From Ephemerocybe angulata (lineage: Eukaryota; Basidiomycota; Agaricomycetes; Agaricales; Psathyrellaceae), in contig JAACJK010000001.1 in NCBI GenBank assembly GCA_013368325.1, forward strand, positions 1,426,001 to 1,490,000: a stretch of 64,000 nt of DNA, in the 5' to 3' direction. A program made the translations under genes and the position numbers. Shown here piece after piece: positions 22,401 to 32,831 of the stretch (positions are counted from its first letter, which is position 1; the number at the start of each line of letters is the position of its first letter). The notes under the pieces were generated by a model. That model saw only the letters and a program-made list of their open reading frames with translations, was not told the DNA's origin and did not search any database.

Positions 22401-23173
22401 ATACAAGAGCCCTAACTCTCCTGAACTCAATCCAGGACAGGATCGCAGTTGGGCGCGATGAGTATCGTCAAGCGCGACTGGCTATCCTGGCTCTGGCGCA
22501 GGTACTCGGTCATACTGGTGTCGATCAGGTCTTTCTGGAACTCCAAGACGGTGATATTCGACCGATGGCTCCGGAAGATATGAATAAGCCTTCGCTGGGC
22601 CTTACCAAGGCCAAGGTATCCTGGATATGGAGATATGGGGCTGCCGTGGAGAATCAAACTACGTTCGAGAGCGAAAGTATGTCTACACGTACCTCATTTC
22701 ATCTTACATGCTGATTTATCCCTTCGGAAGTGGTCCGAGTTGAATGGGCGAAGTCTAAGGCGAGAGCGACGAGATATAAGGAGGAAGTATCGATTGTGAG
22801 GGAGGAGATGAAGCGAACTGACCGTTTCCTCCAGTATAAAGAAGACCAATGGCATCAGCGGGGTATGGGGTGGGAACCCGGGACGATATCCCCAGAATAT
22901 CAAGAGGGCCTGACTGCCTATGCAGAGAGGCAGGCCGCGATAGCTCGTGGGCTCCGACAGTCATTCAATCATACGTGGATGGGGGTCGACAGCGCCATTG
23001 CGTATGCTAACTCAGAGATCACCCAACCGGAACTGTTCTACAGCCGGCGAGCAAGGGAACAGGCTTGTTCCCCTGCCAGTCACATCTTTTCGTCGCCCCT
23101 CTCTGCTAATACTGTCTCGCCCCCATCTTCATCTTCGCATATTCCAATGGATATAGATCCACAGGTAGAATAG
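19466..23173 (+). CDS. KDZ-superfamily transposase with CxC2-like cysteine cluster
   Basis: About 1,000-1,070 residues over roughly ten exons; it catalyses movement of the enclosing element by the RNase H-fold transposase mechanism known for the Kyakuja-Dileera-Zisupton superfamily. It starts MGKSKSNQKKRQKMQGHLCL at 19466. The cysteine cluster reads CTHCTNGGSADHRCLVCDNG, GLMCQRCMRDKHVHLPLHRI. Core motifs follow: DFVIIDCDAVHNVGLDFCRC, WIHALNLALDANFRLRRK, MDYILHWSMFIFALGLLKTF, IISYDIACQWSKHLIERLKK, KFHLPAHVAPCQTKYAFMLT, GLGDGEAAERGWADTNPIGP. A C-terminal helical region ends MDIDPQVE. Acidic residues in YDIACQW and GDGEAAER fit the family's conserved positions, though I do not assign the triad. 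The intron at 20788-20839 uses a GC donor. No stop or frameshift was found, so it may be active. Confidence 0.92.
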
Positions 23174-23739
23174 GTGGTTCTTACCTTAGGATATTAAGGA
23201 TATTGTACAGAATTGAAACGAGACCTTAAGAATGAGGCACATACAGACGCATGGGAAACTGCGAAAACCAATTCAGTGAGAAAAACTTGCCAGGTGACGT
23301 CGGCGATGAGGTGTCGAGGTGCAAGTAATAGCCAGAAGCGGAGTTTGTATTATATATCCTGTGAGCAATAGAATCACCGCCACGTGGACCAGGAGCGAAC
23401 CCGAAAGTTTTAGCGCCTGGTAAGCGCCCAGGCATTCCCAATTCGAAATATGGCGAGAACTTAGATGTAGTGGGGTCGGAATGGATGAAAAATTGGTATC
23501 TGTAGAATAGAATGAATGGTTCTGGTATCTATGTACCAACTGCGAAGGCAGGTCGCTTATTCGGATCACACCTGATGTTCATCACAACAGTGAAAGGTGT
23601 TAGAGGAGGGTGCAGCTTGGGTGTGCAATATGAGCATCAGAGGCGGCGGAGGGAGGTGTAATTGACACGGACATAGCGGACTCAGAGAATGGTGCGAATG
23701 GTGCGCGCTAAAGCGGAGAGCGCGGGACTGAGAGCGACG
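23174..23739. other. Spacer with decayed repeat edge
   Basis: No gene seen. From about 23590 the sequence carries diverged echoes of the right array (GGTGTAATTGACACGG, AATGGTGCGAATGGTGCGCG), mirroring the decayed inner edge of the left array. Confidence 0.45.
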
Positions 23740-24722
23740 TGACACAGAGGAAACAAGCGCGGGGTGGGGAGTGGTGTCATTGTTGCGCTGAAATGTGGCC
23801 GGCGCGTAAAAACAGGTGCGAATGGTGTGCGCAGAACGGGATCAAGTGGTGAGGAGTGGTGCCATTGTTGTGCTGAAATGTGACCGGCGCGTGAACAGAG
23901 GTGCGAATGGTGTGCGCAGAAAGGGATCAAGGGGTGAGGAGTGGTGCCATTGTTGCGCTGAAATGTGGCCAAGGTGCGAATGGTGTGCGCAGAACGGGAT
24001 CAAGCGAGGGTGGGGAGTGGTGCGATTGTTGTGCTGAAATGTGACCGGCGCGTGAACAGAGGTGCGAATGGTGTGCGCAGAACGGGATCAAGGGGTGGGG
24101 AGTGGTGCCATTGTTGCGCTAAAATGTGGCCAAGGTGCGAATGGTGTGCGCAGAACGGGATCAAGCGAGGGTGGGGAGTGGTGCGATTGTTGCGCTGAAA
24201 TGTGGCCAAGGTGCGAATGGTGTGCGCAGAACGGGATCAAGCGAGGGTGGGGAGTGGTGCGATTGTTGTGCTGAAATGTGACCGGCGCGTGAACAGAGGT
24301 GCGAATGGTGTGCGCAGAACGGGATCAAGGGGTGGGGAGTGGTGCCATTGTTGCGCTGAAATGTGGCCAAGGTGCGAATGGTGTGCGCAGAACGGGATCA
24401 AGCGAGGGTGGGGAGTGGTGCGATTGTTGCGCTGAAATGTGGCCGGCGCGTGAAAACAGGTGCGAATGGTGTGCGCTGAACGGGATCAAGTGGTGAGGAG
24501 TGGTGCCATTGTTGTGCTGAAATGTGACCGGCGCGTGAACAGAGGTGCGAATGGTGTGCGCAGAAAGGGATCAAGGGGTGGGGAGTGGTGCCATTGTTGC
24601 GCTGAAATGTGGCCAAGGTGCGAATGGTGTGCGCAGGAAGGGATCAAGGGGTGGGGAGTGGTGCCATTGTTGCGCTGAAATGTGGCCAGCGCGTGAAAAC
24701 AGGCGCGAATGGTGTGCGCAGT
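23740..24722 (-). repeat. Right subterminal tandem array, two unit lengths, about 12 copies
   Basis: GTGCGAATGGTGTGCGC or a near match begins near 23816, 23902, 23974, 24062, 24135, 24210, 24299, 24371, 24459, 24545, 24617 and 24702. Spacings are either about 72-75 or about 85-89 bp. The long form has an extra CGGCGCGTGAA(AA)CAG segment before the next unit. Each unit contains AGTGGTGNNATTGTTGCGCTGAAA or the TGTGCT variant. Read in reverse, this contains GCGCAACAATGGCACCACT, matching the left array core at 18 of 19 bases, so the arrays are inverted relative to each other. Confidence 0.95.
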
Positions 24723-24783
24723 GGGACTAAGTACGACTGTTGTTAGAAGTGCACAAAGCTATTACAACAATTATCGTCAAAAA

Positions 24784-24809
24784 GTGCATTACGTCGACAG
24801 ATACAGGTG
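24784..24809 (-). repeat. Right terminal inverted repeat of the KDZ element
   Basis: Its reverse complement begins CACCTGTAT then CTGTCG, ACG, TAATGCAC, aligning without gaps with the left end at 6307-6332. Confidence 0.8.
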
Positions 24810-24816
24810 TGGAGAT
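24810..24816. repeat. Right target-site duplication TGGAGAT
   Basis: Exact copy of 6300-6306. It restores the Gly-Asp codons at which the host coding sequence resumes. Confidence 0.85.
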
Positions 24817-25248
24817 TGGACGAAGGAGACCATCAAGAACCCTCCCACCAAGCTTTGGACGCGTGGATACCCCCTGCATGGCTTGTTGTACACGTCACGG
24901 CTTTTCAAACGCATTGTAGTGGTCGCCACAGGATCCGGGATCGGTCCTTGCCTCTCCCTTCTCTACGCTGATGTTACCCCGAGGCGTGTCTTCTGGTCTA
25001 CGCCAAATCCAGAGCAGACCTACGGCGCCAAGGTCATGAAGGCAGTTCTGAAAGCCGATCCGGATGCATTGGTCTGGAATACGAAGGAGCGGGGTAGGCC
25101 TGATATGGTCGCTTTGACGTACCAGCTTGTCTTGGACAGCAACGCTGAGGCGGTCTTCATCATCTCTAACCCCAAACTTACTCGCAAGGTAGTGTATGGA
25201 ATGGAAACGAGAGGTATCCCCGCCTATGGTGCTATATTTGACTCTTAG
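24817..25248 (+). pseudogene. TmpA-like membrane flavoprotein, 3' part
   Basis: Continuation of the gene broken at 6306. It starts in frame with WTKETIKNPPTKLWTRGYPL and carries the nucleotide-binding half: FKRIVVVATGSGIGPCLSLL (glycine-rich NAD(P)-binding loop), YADVTPRRVFWSTPNPEQTY, DALVWNTKERGRPDMVALTY, and ends KVVYGMETRGIPAYGAIFDS. Joined to the 343 codons on the left, the protein would have 486 residues, a single in-frame product without any other damage. That argues for a recent insertion. By itself this half has no membrane part and no obvious start codon of its own. Confidence 0.88.
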
Positions 25249-25743
25249 TTAGATTGCCCCGCTCTAGGTTAAGATGCATCTTCTTTGTACTCGTTACTCT
25301 TCCGATGTAACGTCGAGGCCTGACATGGACAACGTCTCGCAGATCGACCTCTACGTATTTACTTACCGTAGCGCTGGTTAAATGCTGTATCTAATAGATC
25401 CCACCAGATCCCACTCTCCTGGTTGCGGACTGTAGACTCCAAAGCCCCACCCGGAGCGAGGAAGCATAGTTCCATATTTTAGGTAAGACGAGCGCTTAAT
25501 TTCCACTACAATATGTTGCGATTGAACTGCCTCGTCACGGTTGTTTCCACAACCAGCCGTTATAGTCCTTTTCAGCCGCAACGGTTAAATATGGTCGAGC
25601 CAGCTGCCCGAGAGTGCACCACTTTATTTTACTGGTCGGCCCCCGAAAGATCGGATAACCTCGTGCGGCATCCATTAAAATATGAGATACCAGTACAGTT
25701 TCACTTCCATTTAGCCTTTAGATACGTAGACAGACAAGGCCGG
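25249..25743. other. Intergenic spacer between convergent genes
   Basis: No gene, tRNA or repeat recognised; it should contain the 3' UTRs of the TmpA-like gene and the methionyl-tRNA synthetase. Confidence 0.45.
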
Positions 25744-28523
25744 TTAGTTTACCGGTGCAGCAGAGGCAGCAGCGGCGAGCTTCTTGTATTCTTCATCCAA
25801 TTCGCTCTTCAACGTCTTCAACGTCCCAACGGCCTCCTTAATCTTGCCATCCAACTCCGGCGTCTTCGGCTCCGCCTTCAGCGACCGAACGAGGTTGCCT
25901 TGCTCCGTAATCTTAGCCTCCAGCGCCAACGCCTCCTCCGACTTTGGTCCCGTGTACGCAGGGGCGGCGCTTGCCTTCTTCGCGGCAGCGGCGACCTTCT
26001 TCTTCGATCCTGGGGTCGCCTTCAGCGGGTCGGGGGTAGGTGTACCAGCAGCCTCGGCAGGCGCGGCCTTCGTTTCCTCGCCGCCGAACTTCGCTCTCCA
26101 CACCTCCGCCATGCCCTCGTCGATCTTCTTGAACAAGTGCTCGGGTGTACCGATCGTGTGTCCGGTAAGGATGTCGTTCGAGAACACCTCGGGCACGATA
26201 CGCTCGGGCGCGTTGAGCTGCTTGAGAATGGCGTCCGCGGTGGCGGGCATGTATGGTGAGATGAGAACGGAGAGCACGTAGATAAGGTTGATGGCGCGCG
26301 AGATGACTTGGGCGCAGCGGACGGGGTTGTCGTTCATGAGAGCCTTGTTGAGGCCGGATGACTGGAGGTAGTTGTTGCCCTGGGCGGAGATGAGCATGAT
26401 GGTCTGCAGACCGAGGCGCAGCTTGACGGCCTCCATCGCGTCGATGTAGTCCTTCAAGAGGTTGTTTATCGTTGTGATGAACTCGGAGTCTATGGGGTCG
26501 TTGGGGGAGTAGGGCCCGGCGGGATCCTGAGAGTCGGGGATCACGCTGTCGTACTGGGAGGAAACAAACTTCAGAGCTCGGTTGACAAAGTTTCCGAAGC
26601 TACAAAAACGAGGTGGGTCAGTTTAGTAGTCACTCGATCTGAGTCAGATCGTTCACTGACTTGTTCAGCAGGATGTTGTTGTTCGCAGCGATCTGTATAT
26701 ATGATCAGTTTTCTTTTGTCCTGCTTCGTCAAATGAATACGTACGCAGTCGGGCCACGAGAACATGGCATCTGCAGTTTCAGGACGAGTAGAGAGGAGGT
26801 AGTATCTCCAGACAGAAGCAGGGATTCCAGTGTCTTTTGCGGCAGGGCCGAAAACGCCGCGGTTCTTGCTCTTTGAGAACTTTCCGCCTTCGTAGTTCAG
26901 ATATTCTATGGAGCGGATTCAGTTCAAATGTTTTCATAAGTTCTAAGGTCGAGAAGGGCTTACCTGTAGTCGACAAATGATGCAACTTAGTCCAATTGCG
27001 ACCATCGGCGAGCTGCACGGATGGCCAGTAGACAGTGTGGAAGTAGACATTGTCTTTGCCCATGAACTGGTACAGGTTGACATGTTCCGGGTTGAACCAC
27101 CACTGCTTCCACTCGGGTAGATAGTTTGCTGTAATACTCGGGTATCCAATGGGAGCATCGAACTGAGTCCCTGGTTAGAAAACTGTATTTGGTGGTTTGG
27201 TTGCGGAATCTCTTACCCAAACGTCTAATCAGGGATGTGATGAGTGTGAGGTCGTGATAATTGCGAAAAAAGCACCTACAAAGCACCTTGCCCGCCATTC
27301 CGTTAACATCTTCTCCCTCGATGGGAACAGGGACACCCCATTTCAAATCTCGGGTGAGCGGTGTGGGCTGCAAGCCGCCTTTCATGCGGCTATCGATGAT
27401 CTCGCCATCCGCGTTTATAACAGCATTGGGTGACCATTTGCCTTCCTTCCAGGACTTCTTGATCCACTCCTCGGTTTTGGGTTGGATAGCATTCAGCTTC
27501 AAGTACATGTGCGAGGACGTCTTGGTAGTGACTTTGTGGGTGGGGTCGACCAGGCAGCGAGGGTTAATGAGCTCCACCGCGTCGAGGGTCTTGGCGCAAC
27601 CGTCGCACTGATCACCACGCGCATCCTCGAAGCCACAGTGGGGGCAGGTACCTTCAACATATCGATCGGCCAAAAATCTATGAACGATTAGTTGCAGTTC
27701 GTGGTAACACCCTCGCCGAGTCACATACTTGGGGCAGCCTTCGCAGTACACCTGGTCCTTGTCCTGCCTCTCTAGGTACCCATTTCGGCCAAGGTTCAAG
27801 AATATCTCCTGGGAGATCCTACATGGATGTCGGATGTCAGCATCTATACAAGTGACCCTGAGGAATGTTGTACTCGGTGTGGAGAGGAGTTGAGGTCCTG
27901 CCGAAATGGTCGAAGCTACATTGGTGTTGTTGAGCTCGCGGTCGAACAACACAGAAAAAGGGTAGACTCACCCGATGTCAAACCACTTGTATGTATCCCT
28001 ATGCAAGAGGGTATATTTGTCGCAAAGTTCGCGTGGAGAGATGCCTTCCTTCAGCGCTTGAGTTTCTGTGGCGGTACCATATTCATCCGTGCCGCAGATG
28101 TAGAGTGTAGGGCGATTTCTTGCTCCTGAGATCCGGTTTGAGAAAATGGGAACGGAAGGGGTGTTCTGAAAGAGACGCACGGTTGTATCTGTGATTTCTT
28201 CAGCTAGGAACAATCTTAAAGGCAGCATCTCTCGTACCGGCTGAAGACGTCTGCGCTCAGTGTGCTTCCGATGATGTTTCCTTTCCAAATAGTCAGATCG
28301 TCTCTTGAGTTCTAGTCCATAGAATAGTACCGAGATGTGGGACATTGTTGCAGTAGGGCAGCGCCGATGTAATGAGGACGTTCTTCTCCCCCTCCTTGGG
28401 CAATCTACACCTTGATTAGATTATGGGATTCTATCGGGATGATAACAGCACTGACAAGGCCTGCTCTCCGGGGGCGGGTACCGTCCTCAAGACGTCTGCT
28501 TCAGCTCGAATCTTCTGGGCCAT
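25744..28523 (-). CDS. MES1: Methionyl-tRNA synthetase, cytosolic type
   Basis: Class I aminoacyl-tRNA synthetase that charges tRNA-Met. From 28523 the exons read [80 protein letters not shown], so the HIGH-type motif is HLGN. Then come the zinc-knuckle region ([20 protein letters not shown]), [40 protein letters not shown] and [14 protein letters not shown], the KMSKS motif. An anticodon-binding domain follows, and a C-terminal Lys/Ala-rich helical tail resembling a WHEP domain ([20 protein letters not shown]). Two 8-nt microexons lie at 28181-28188 and 27217-27224. The long GST-like N-terminus of the yeast enzyme is absent. The first ATG in frame is at 28523; an upstream exon cannot be excluded. 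The C-terminal tail may bind tRNA. Confidence 0.92.
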
Positions 28524-28810
28524 AGTGTCGAGGGTATTGAGGTGAATCGATGTTCCTGGACAAGAGAGATCTTCACTCGGAGGAGTCACCAATTTGGCGC
28601 TGGGCCAAACAAAACCCAAACAACGCGACTCGGTAGAGCAGCCGGCAAAGGAACCGAACCATCATCTGGACCTGGCTGGCGCCATAAGCATGTCCTCTGC
28701 CTGGACTTGAACGTTGAACGTTGAACGTTGAACTCCCGCCAACCATGAGAATCGGGGCCCTGCTAAAGTGTGTACCTTTCTATCATCGTCAACCAGAAAA
28801 ATATTCAAGA
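28524..28810. promoter_or_regulatory. Bidirectional promoter region, synthetase and OPT transporter
   Basis: 287 bp separate the two divergent start codons. GTTGAAC is repeated three times near 28710-28730. No clear TATA box was found. Confidence 0.45.
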
Positions 28811-31147
28811 ATGAGCAGGTACTTTGGTCCCAGCCATGGTCACATTTCGGCTGCTCAACCGGAGTTTACGCTCACTGCAGTATTCATTGGCCTCGGAATT
28901 GGTTGCTTGATATGTTTCACCAACCTGAGTCTAGGACTTCAGTCAGGATGGATATCCATGTGCGTTGGCGATACCTCTTCAGTCGTCACCGTGTCTAACA
29001 ATGCCGCAGGATGTCGATCCAGAGTGCTTTGATAGGCTTCCTCATCTCGCGCATGCTTCCAACTCCCCTGAGTCCACAAGAAATCATTGTCGTTCAAACC
29101 ACAGCTGTAGCTACAGGAACTATGCCACTCGCGGCAGGCTTCGTAGGGATTCTACCCGCACTGGGGTTGCTGAGCGAGGAAAAGGACGGTCAACCACCAA
29201 TTCATTTGACATGGTTGTCTGCTGCGGCATGGTCCTGTGCAGTTGCATTCTTTGGGTGAGTCCACTGAGAGCTTCTCCTTCAGACTTCTAATGTTACTGT
29301 AAAGCGTCTTTCTCTCCCCTCCTTTACGGAAGCAAGTGGTGCGTGATTTATAACGACGGCGGGGTTCAATTACCAATCGGTCTACAGATTATACAAGAAG
29401 AGCTGCCCTTTCCATCAGGCACGGCAACTGCTCAGTTGATATCTGTGCTACACCAACTACCTCCACCGGACACGACTACTCGTCGGCGACGTGCCTATCG
29501 TGCAGTCGACGACGCCGAGGTCATTGAGACCCCCGCCGAGATCGATGAAGTTCCCCTTCAGGAAGAAGGACACGAGCAGGACGAGAGAGAAAGAGACCTC
29601 GTCCAGCACGAAGGATGGCATGACCTTCTATGGAGTTTTGGTTTTGCAGGCACTCTAACGGTACGTTGACTTCCTTCATGGGCTTCTAGATTACTGATTT
29701 GTGACAGCTACTGGCGTATTTCTTCCCCGCTATTTTCACAATCCCTCTGTTCGGAGCGTATCTGGCCAGAGAGTGGCTCTGGTACTTCACACCAAGTCTT
29801 TCCTACATTGGCCAAGGGATCATCATGGGATTCCCCACGACAGTCAGCATGAATCTCGGGATGTTCGTTGGCTGGGCGGTTCTCTCTCCGCTCTCTAAGC
29901 TTACAGGCTGGGCCCCAGGGCCAGTGGGCGATATGTCAAATGGTGCACGAGGTTGGATCCTGTGGGTTGCCCTTGGAATTATGTGTACAGACAGTCTGGT
30001 TTCTCTTCTCCCTGTCGTGTGGGAGTATGCTTCGGATGCCCTGAAGCCTGTCAGGCGGCACTATACCCCGATTACAGACAACCACGAAGAGCCTACGAAA
30101 CGCGATCATGAAGACGAGACTGAAGACAGACTCGTACCAATGTCGTGGGTTGGGGTTGGGCTTTCTACCAGTATTGTAGTGGGCACTATTCTTGTGTGGA
30201 TAGTGTTCGGGCACGAGGGCATCAAACCTTGGGCCACAGTGATTGGCTTCTTCCTCGGTGGCTTACTGAGTATCATTGGGTGCGTGTCGAAGTTTGCATT
30301 CTCTATTCAATACCCCTGACTTTGGCCACTGTGCAGAGTTCGAGCGCTGGGAGAAACAGATCTCAACCCTGTATCGGGGCTTGGGAAGATCTCTCAGCTC
30401 CTTTTCGCCTGGCTCCAACCAGGAAACATTGTTGCCAATATCATCGCTGGTGGCGTCGCAGAAGCAGGAGCCCAACAGTAAGATCTTCTTTTCGAGTATA
30501 CCCCTTCACTCGCTGAAAAACTATTCGATAGGGCTGGAGACCTGATGCAGGACTTGAAAACCGGCCACCTATGCCATGCTTCTCCCCGCGCCCAGTTCTA
30601 CGGCCAACTTATCGGGTCTTCAGTTTCGATCCTCGTTACAACCACAGCGTTTACTCTCTACAACCGAGCCTACCAAATACCCGGCCCGTCGTTCCCCGCA
30701 CCAACAGCCTACGTATGGCTCGGCCTCGCGCGACTGCTTCGGGACGGCCAGTTGCCTGAAAACAGCGCGAAGTTCATGGCAGGCTTCAGCTTGTTCTTCG
30801 GCATCCTCTCAGTGGTGAAGATATACTGTTCTTCCCGCCACCAGGCCAGGCCTGGGTATGCCAAATGGTTTCCCTCCGGCGTTGCGTTCGCCATCGGCTT
30901 CCTCAATACCCCATCCTTCTCTATTGCGCGGCTTATTGGCGGGGTTATAGAGTACGTGTACCGGACGCGCTACGCGAAGAAGGAAGGCGGTGGCGACATC
31001 CGTCTGGTGGTGATTGCAAGTGGGTTTGTCCTTGGTGAAGGTGTCGTCAGTATCGTCTCTCTTTTATTGAAGACGTTTGATGTTGGAGTGGTGAGCTGTT
31101 GGGGCTGCGGACATGGACTGTGTGGAGGATGCCCAGCTGTAGGGTAG
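28811..31147 (+). CDS. Oligopeptide transporter (OPT) family membrane protein
   Basis: Proton-coupled transporter superfamily that moves oligopeptides or metal-chelate compounds across plasma or vacuolar membranes. Exons read MSRYFGPSHGHISAAQPEFT, LTAVFIGLGIGCLICFTNLS, LGLQSGWISMMSIQSALIGF, EIIVVQTTAVATGTMPLAAG, EELPFPSGTATAQLISVLHQ; then an acidic cytosolic loop; then TPSLSYIGQGIIMGFPTTVS, NIVANIIAGGVAEAGAQQAG, SPRAQFYGQLIGSSVSILVT, YAKWFPSGVAFAIGFLNTPS. These are classical OPT phrases (PEFT..A...G, Q.GW..M, YIGQGIIMG). At least twelve hydrophobic segments are present. Introns at about 28960-29010, 29256-29335, 29660-29707, 30281-30337 and 30479-30531 join cleanly. The end CWGCGHGLCGGCPAVG is Cys/Gly-rich. 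Substrate not predictable. An in-frame upstream ATG near 28746 could add residues. Confidence 0.88.
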
Positions 31148-31256
31148 ATATATATTTTATGTTCACCCGTCGTATGAAATTGCATCGGGTATATTGACTG
31201 TATTACACCAGCCGACAAGAAGCTCTCGGAATTGGGAATGCGTTTGAAATGACAGC

Positions 31257-32831
31257 CTAGTTCGGGCCGTTGGGAGTGCGGTGCGAGAGTGGTTCTCGAT
31301 TCATGGTGTTGTTGGGCAGTCCGTATGCCTTGCCTTCGTACTCGAGTGTGGGTGCTTCCAACTTGCCTTGGTCATGTCGTTGGCAACAGTTGGCTATGTG
31401 TGGAAGAGTCAGTAATGGTTCAGTGGAGATAGCCGGGTTGCTTACCTTCTTCCCCTCCCCGCCTTTTGACGATACGTGAAGCGATGATAATGAATAAGCC
31501 CCAGGCAGAAGAGAACATGCTAAGGGTAGCGACCAAAACCGCCACGAAAAGGGAGCCACCGCTCTTCAACTTGGAAAAGTGGCAGATAAAAACGGTCTGC
31601 AGCGTCGCTGGGCCGGGAACGGTCAAGGTTGCATAGTTCTTGTTGGTTTGGGGATTGATCTGCGATTTCCAGGTGTCGTAGAGTTGAGAACGCGTCGTCG
31701 CGCCGGGGAGCCCGGATGGGAACTCTGGTATGAGGACGGTATCCACCATATTGAGGTTCGTAAGGAAGTTGTTGGGTGCCATGTTGCCCAAGTCGATCCG
31801 CGCTGCTGCGTGGGCGAGATGGATAAAGTTGAGGGAGGGGGCGAGGAGGGACTGGTCTAACTTGAACGATGCTGGGGTTACGGTGGAGAGGGCGTCGGCG
31901 GGTGCGAGAGTGTTGTTGTTCATTACTGCAGAGACGAGCTTGACGTCCACTGCGGGTGGTTGTTGGAGTTTCGCACCGCACGCGCTGCCCTGTGCGTGAG
32001 ATGGAGGGCATGACTCGAAGTCTGCAACTATGGAGTACGAAACGACCCCCGTGTCGTTTGATGCAAGGTATGCAGTGTAAAACTGGGTTCCAACATCGAC
32101 GCCTGCCAACGAAAGCCTTATAAGAAGTGGTTGTATCAGGTTGAGTTGGACATGGTGCAGAAGTAAAGGTGACTCACAAGTTGGCCAATGTGTCCATTCG
32201 AGACCCCTGTGCGGCATTCTTTGCCAACCTCTGGAAATTCGTCATCCTAGCAGCGAGCGCAGAAACTCCGAATTTCGCAACAGCTGCAAGTTCTATGGAG
32301 TCCCCGGTGTCGACATTTGTGCTGTTGCAGTATATGAAAATCTCTCCTTCCACTGTCCATGTCTTCAAGTCGCCAAAGACTGAGACTTGAATAACGTCAC
32401 AGTTGTCCATCGTGTCGCCTTTGTACGAGTACCCGGCATCCCCTGCATTGGCCCTGAAAATGGCGTCGACCGACCAGTCGAAGAGAGAGGAGTTGGTGAT
32501 CAGGGAGTCTCCGACGTTGAATAAGTGGGCTTCGCATTGTTTGCCTGGCTGGGATCTCCTTGCGAAAGACGGGGTGAGGGGGTCGAACCAATAGCTTTCT
32601 ATGCTGTTGAAGTCGCTCCGGAAGACGGTGATAGGATCATATCCAACCAAAGCGACTGGAAAGAGAGTCAGATAATGCAGGGAGCAGAAGGGAAAGAACA
32701 CACCGTTCAAAATGCAGAGGATGACAATTGAAATAAAACCCAGTGTATACGCAACCGCAGAGAGCCAGGGAGCCTCGAAAGGACGCGTGAGAGGGTAATC
32801 GAGTGGAGGGATGCGCCTGAGGAGCATCATG
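31257..32831 (-). CDS. Two-transmembrane hypothetical membrane protein
   Basis: Starts MMLLRRIPPLDYPLTRPFEA at 32831, followed by a first membrane segment (AVAYTLGFISIVILCILN) and a long probably extracytoplasmic region of about 350 residues with many Asn-X-Ser/Thr sites and paired cysteines (CEAHLFNVGDSLITNSSLFD, NCDVIQVSVFGDLKTWTVEG, YCNSTNVDTGDSIELAAVAK). A second membrane segment follows (SLFVAVLVATLSMFSSAWGL FIIIAS, split here), then a short basic cytosolic tail RIVKRRGGEE. After an intron near 31381-31443 it ends KAYGLPNNTMNREPLSHRTP. The fold recalls basidiomycete-specific two-TM proteins of unknown function. No enzymatic motif seen. Confidence 0.7.

Larger units (their letters stand above)
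6307..24809 (+). mobile_element. 18.5-kb KDZ-superfamily DNA transposon with cargo
   Basis: A single insertion bounded by a 7-bp target duplication and imperfect terminal inverted repeats. Both termini begin CA and carry CTGTCG-N3-TAATGCAC starting 9 nt from the end; 18 of 26 positions match. A further shared TTGTGCAC lies about 50 nt in. Subterminal satellite arrays lie near both ends in opposite orientation. Inside are, in order: a small acidic protein gene, a very large gene on the minus strand, a gene with an RNase H1 N-terminal domain, a decayed gene, two small convergent genes, a transposase relic and the KDZ transposase (19466-23173). I see no TET/JBP dioxygenase gene, which accompanies some mushroom KDZ elements. 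Insertion splits a TmpA-like gene that would rejoin in frame. Confidence 0.9.

Noticed and set aside
7985..24809. TET/JBP dioxygenase cargo known from other mushroom KDZ elements
   Set aside because: I looked for the HxD...H dioxygenase pattern among the readable exons and found none.
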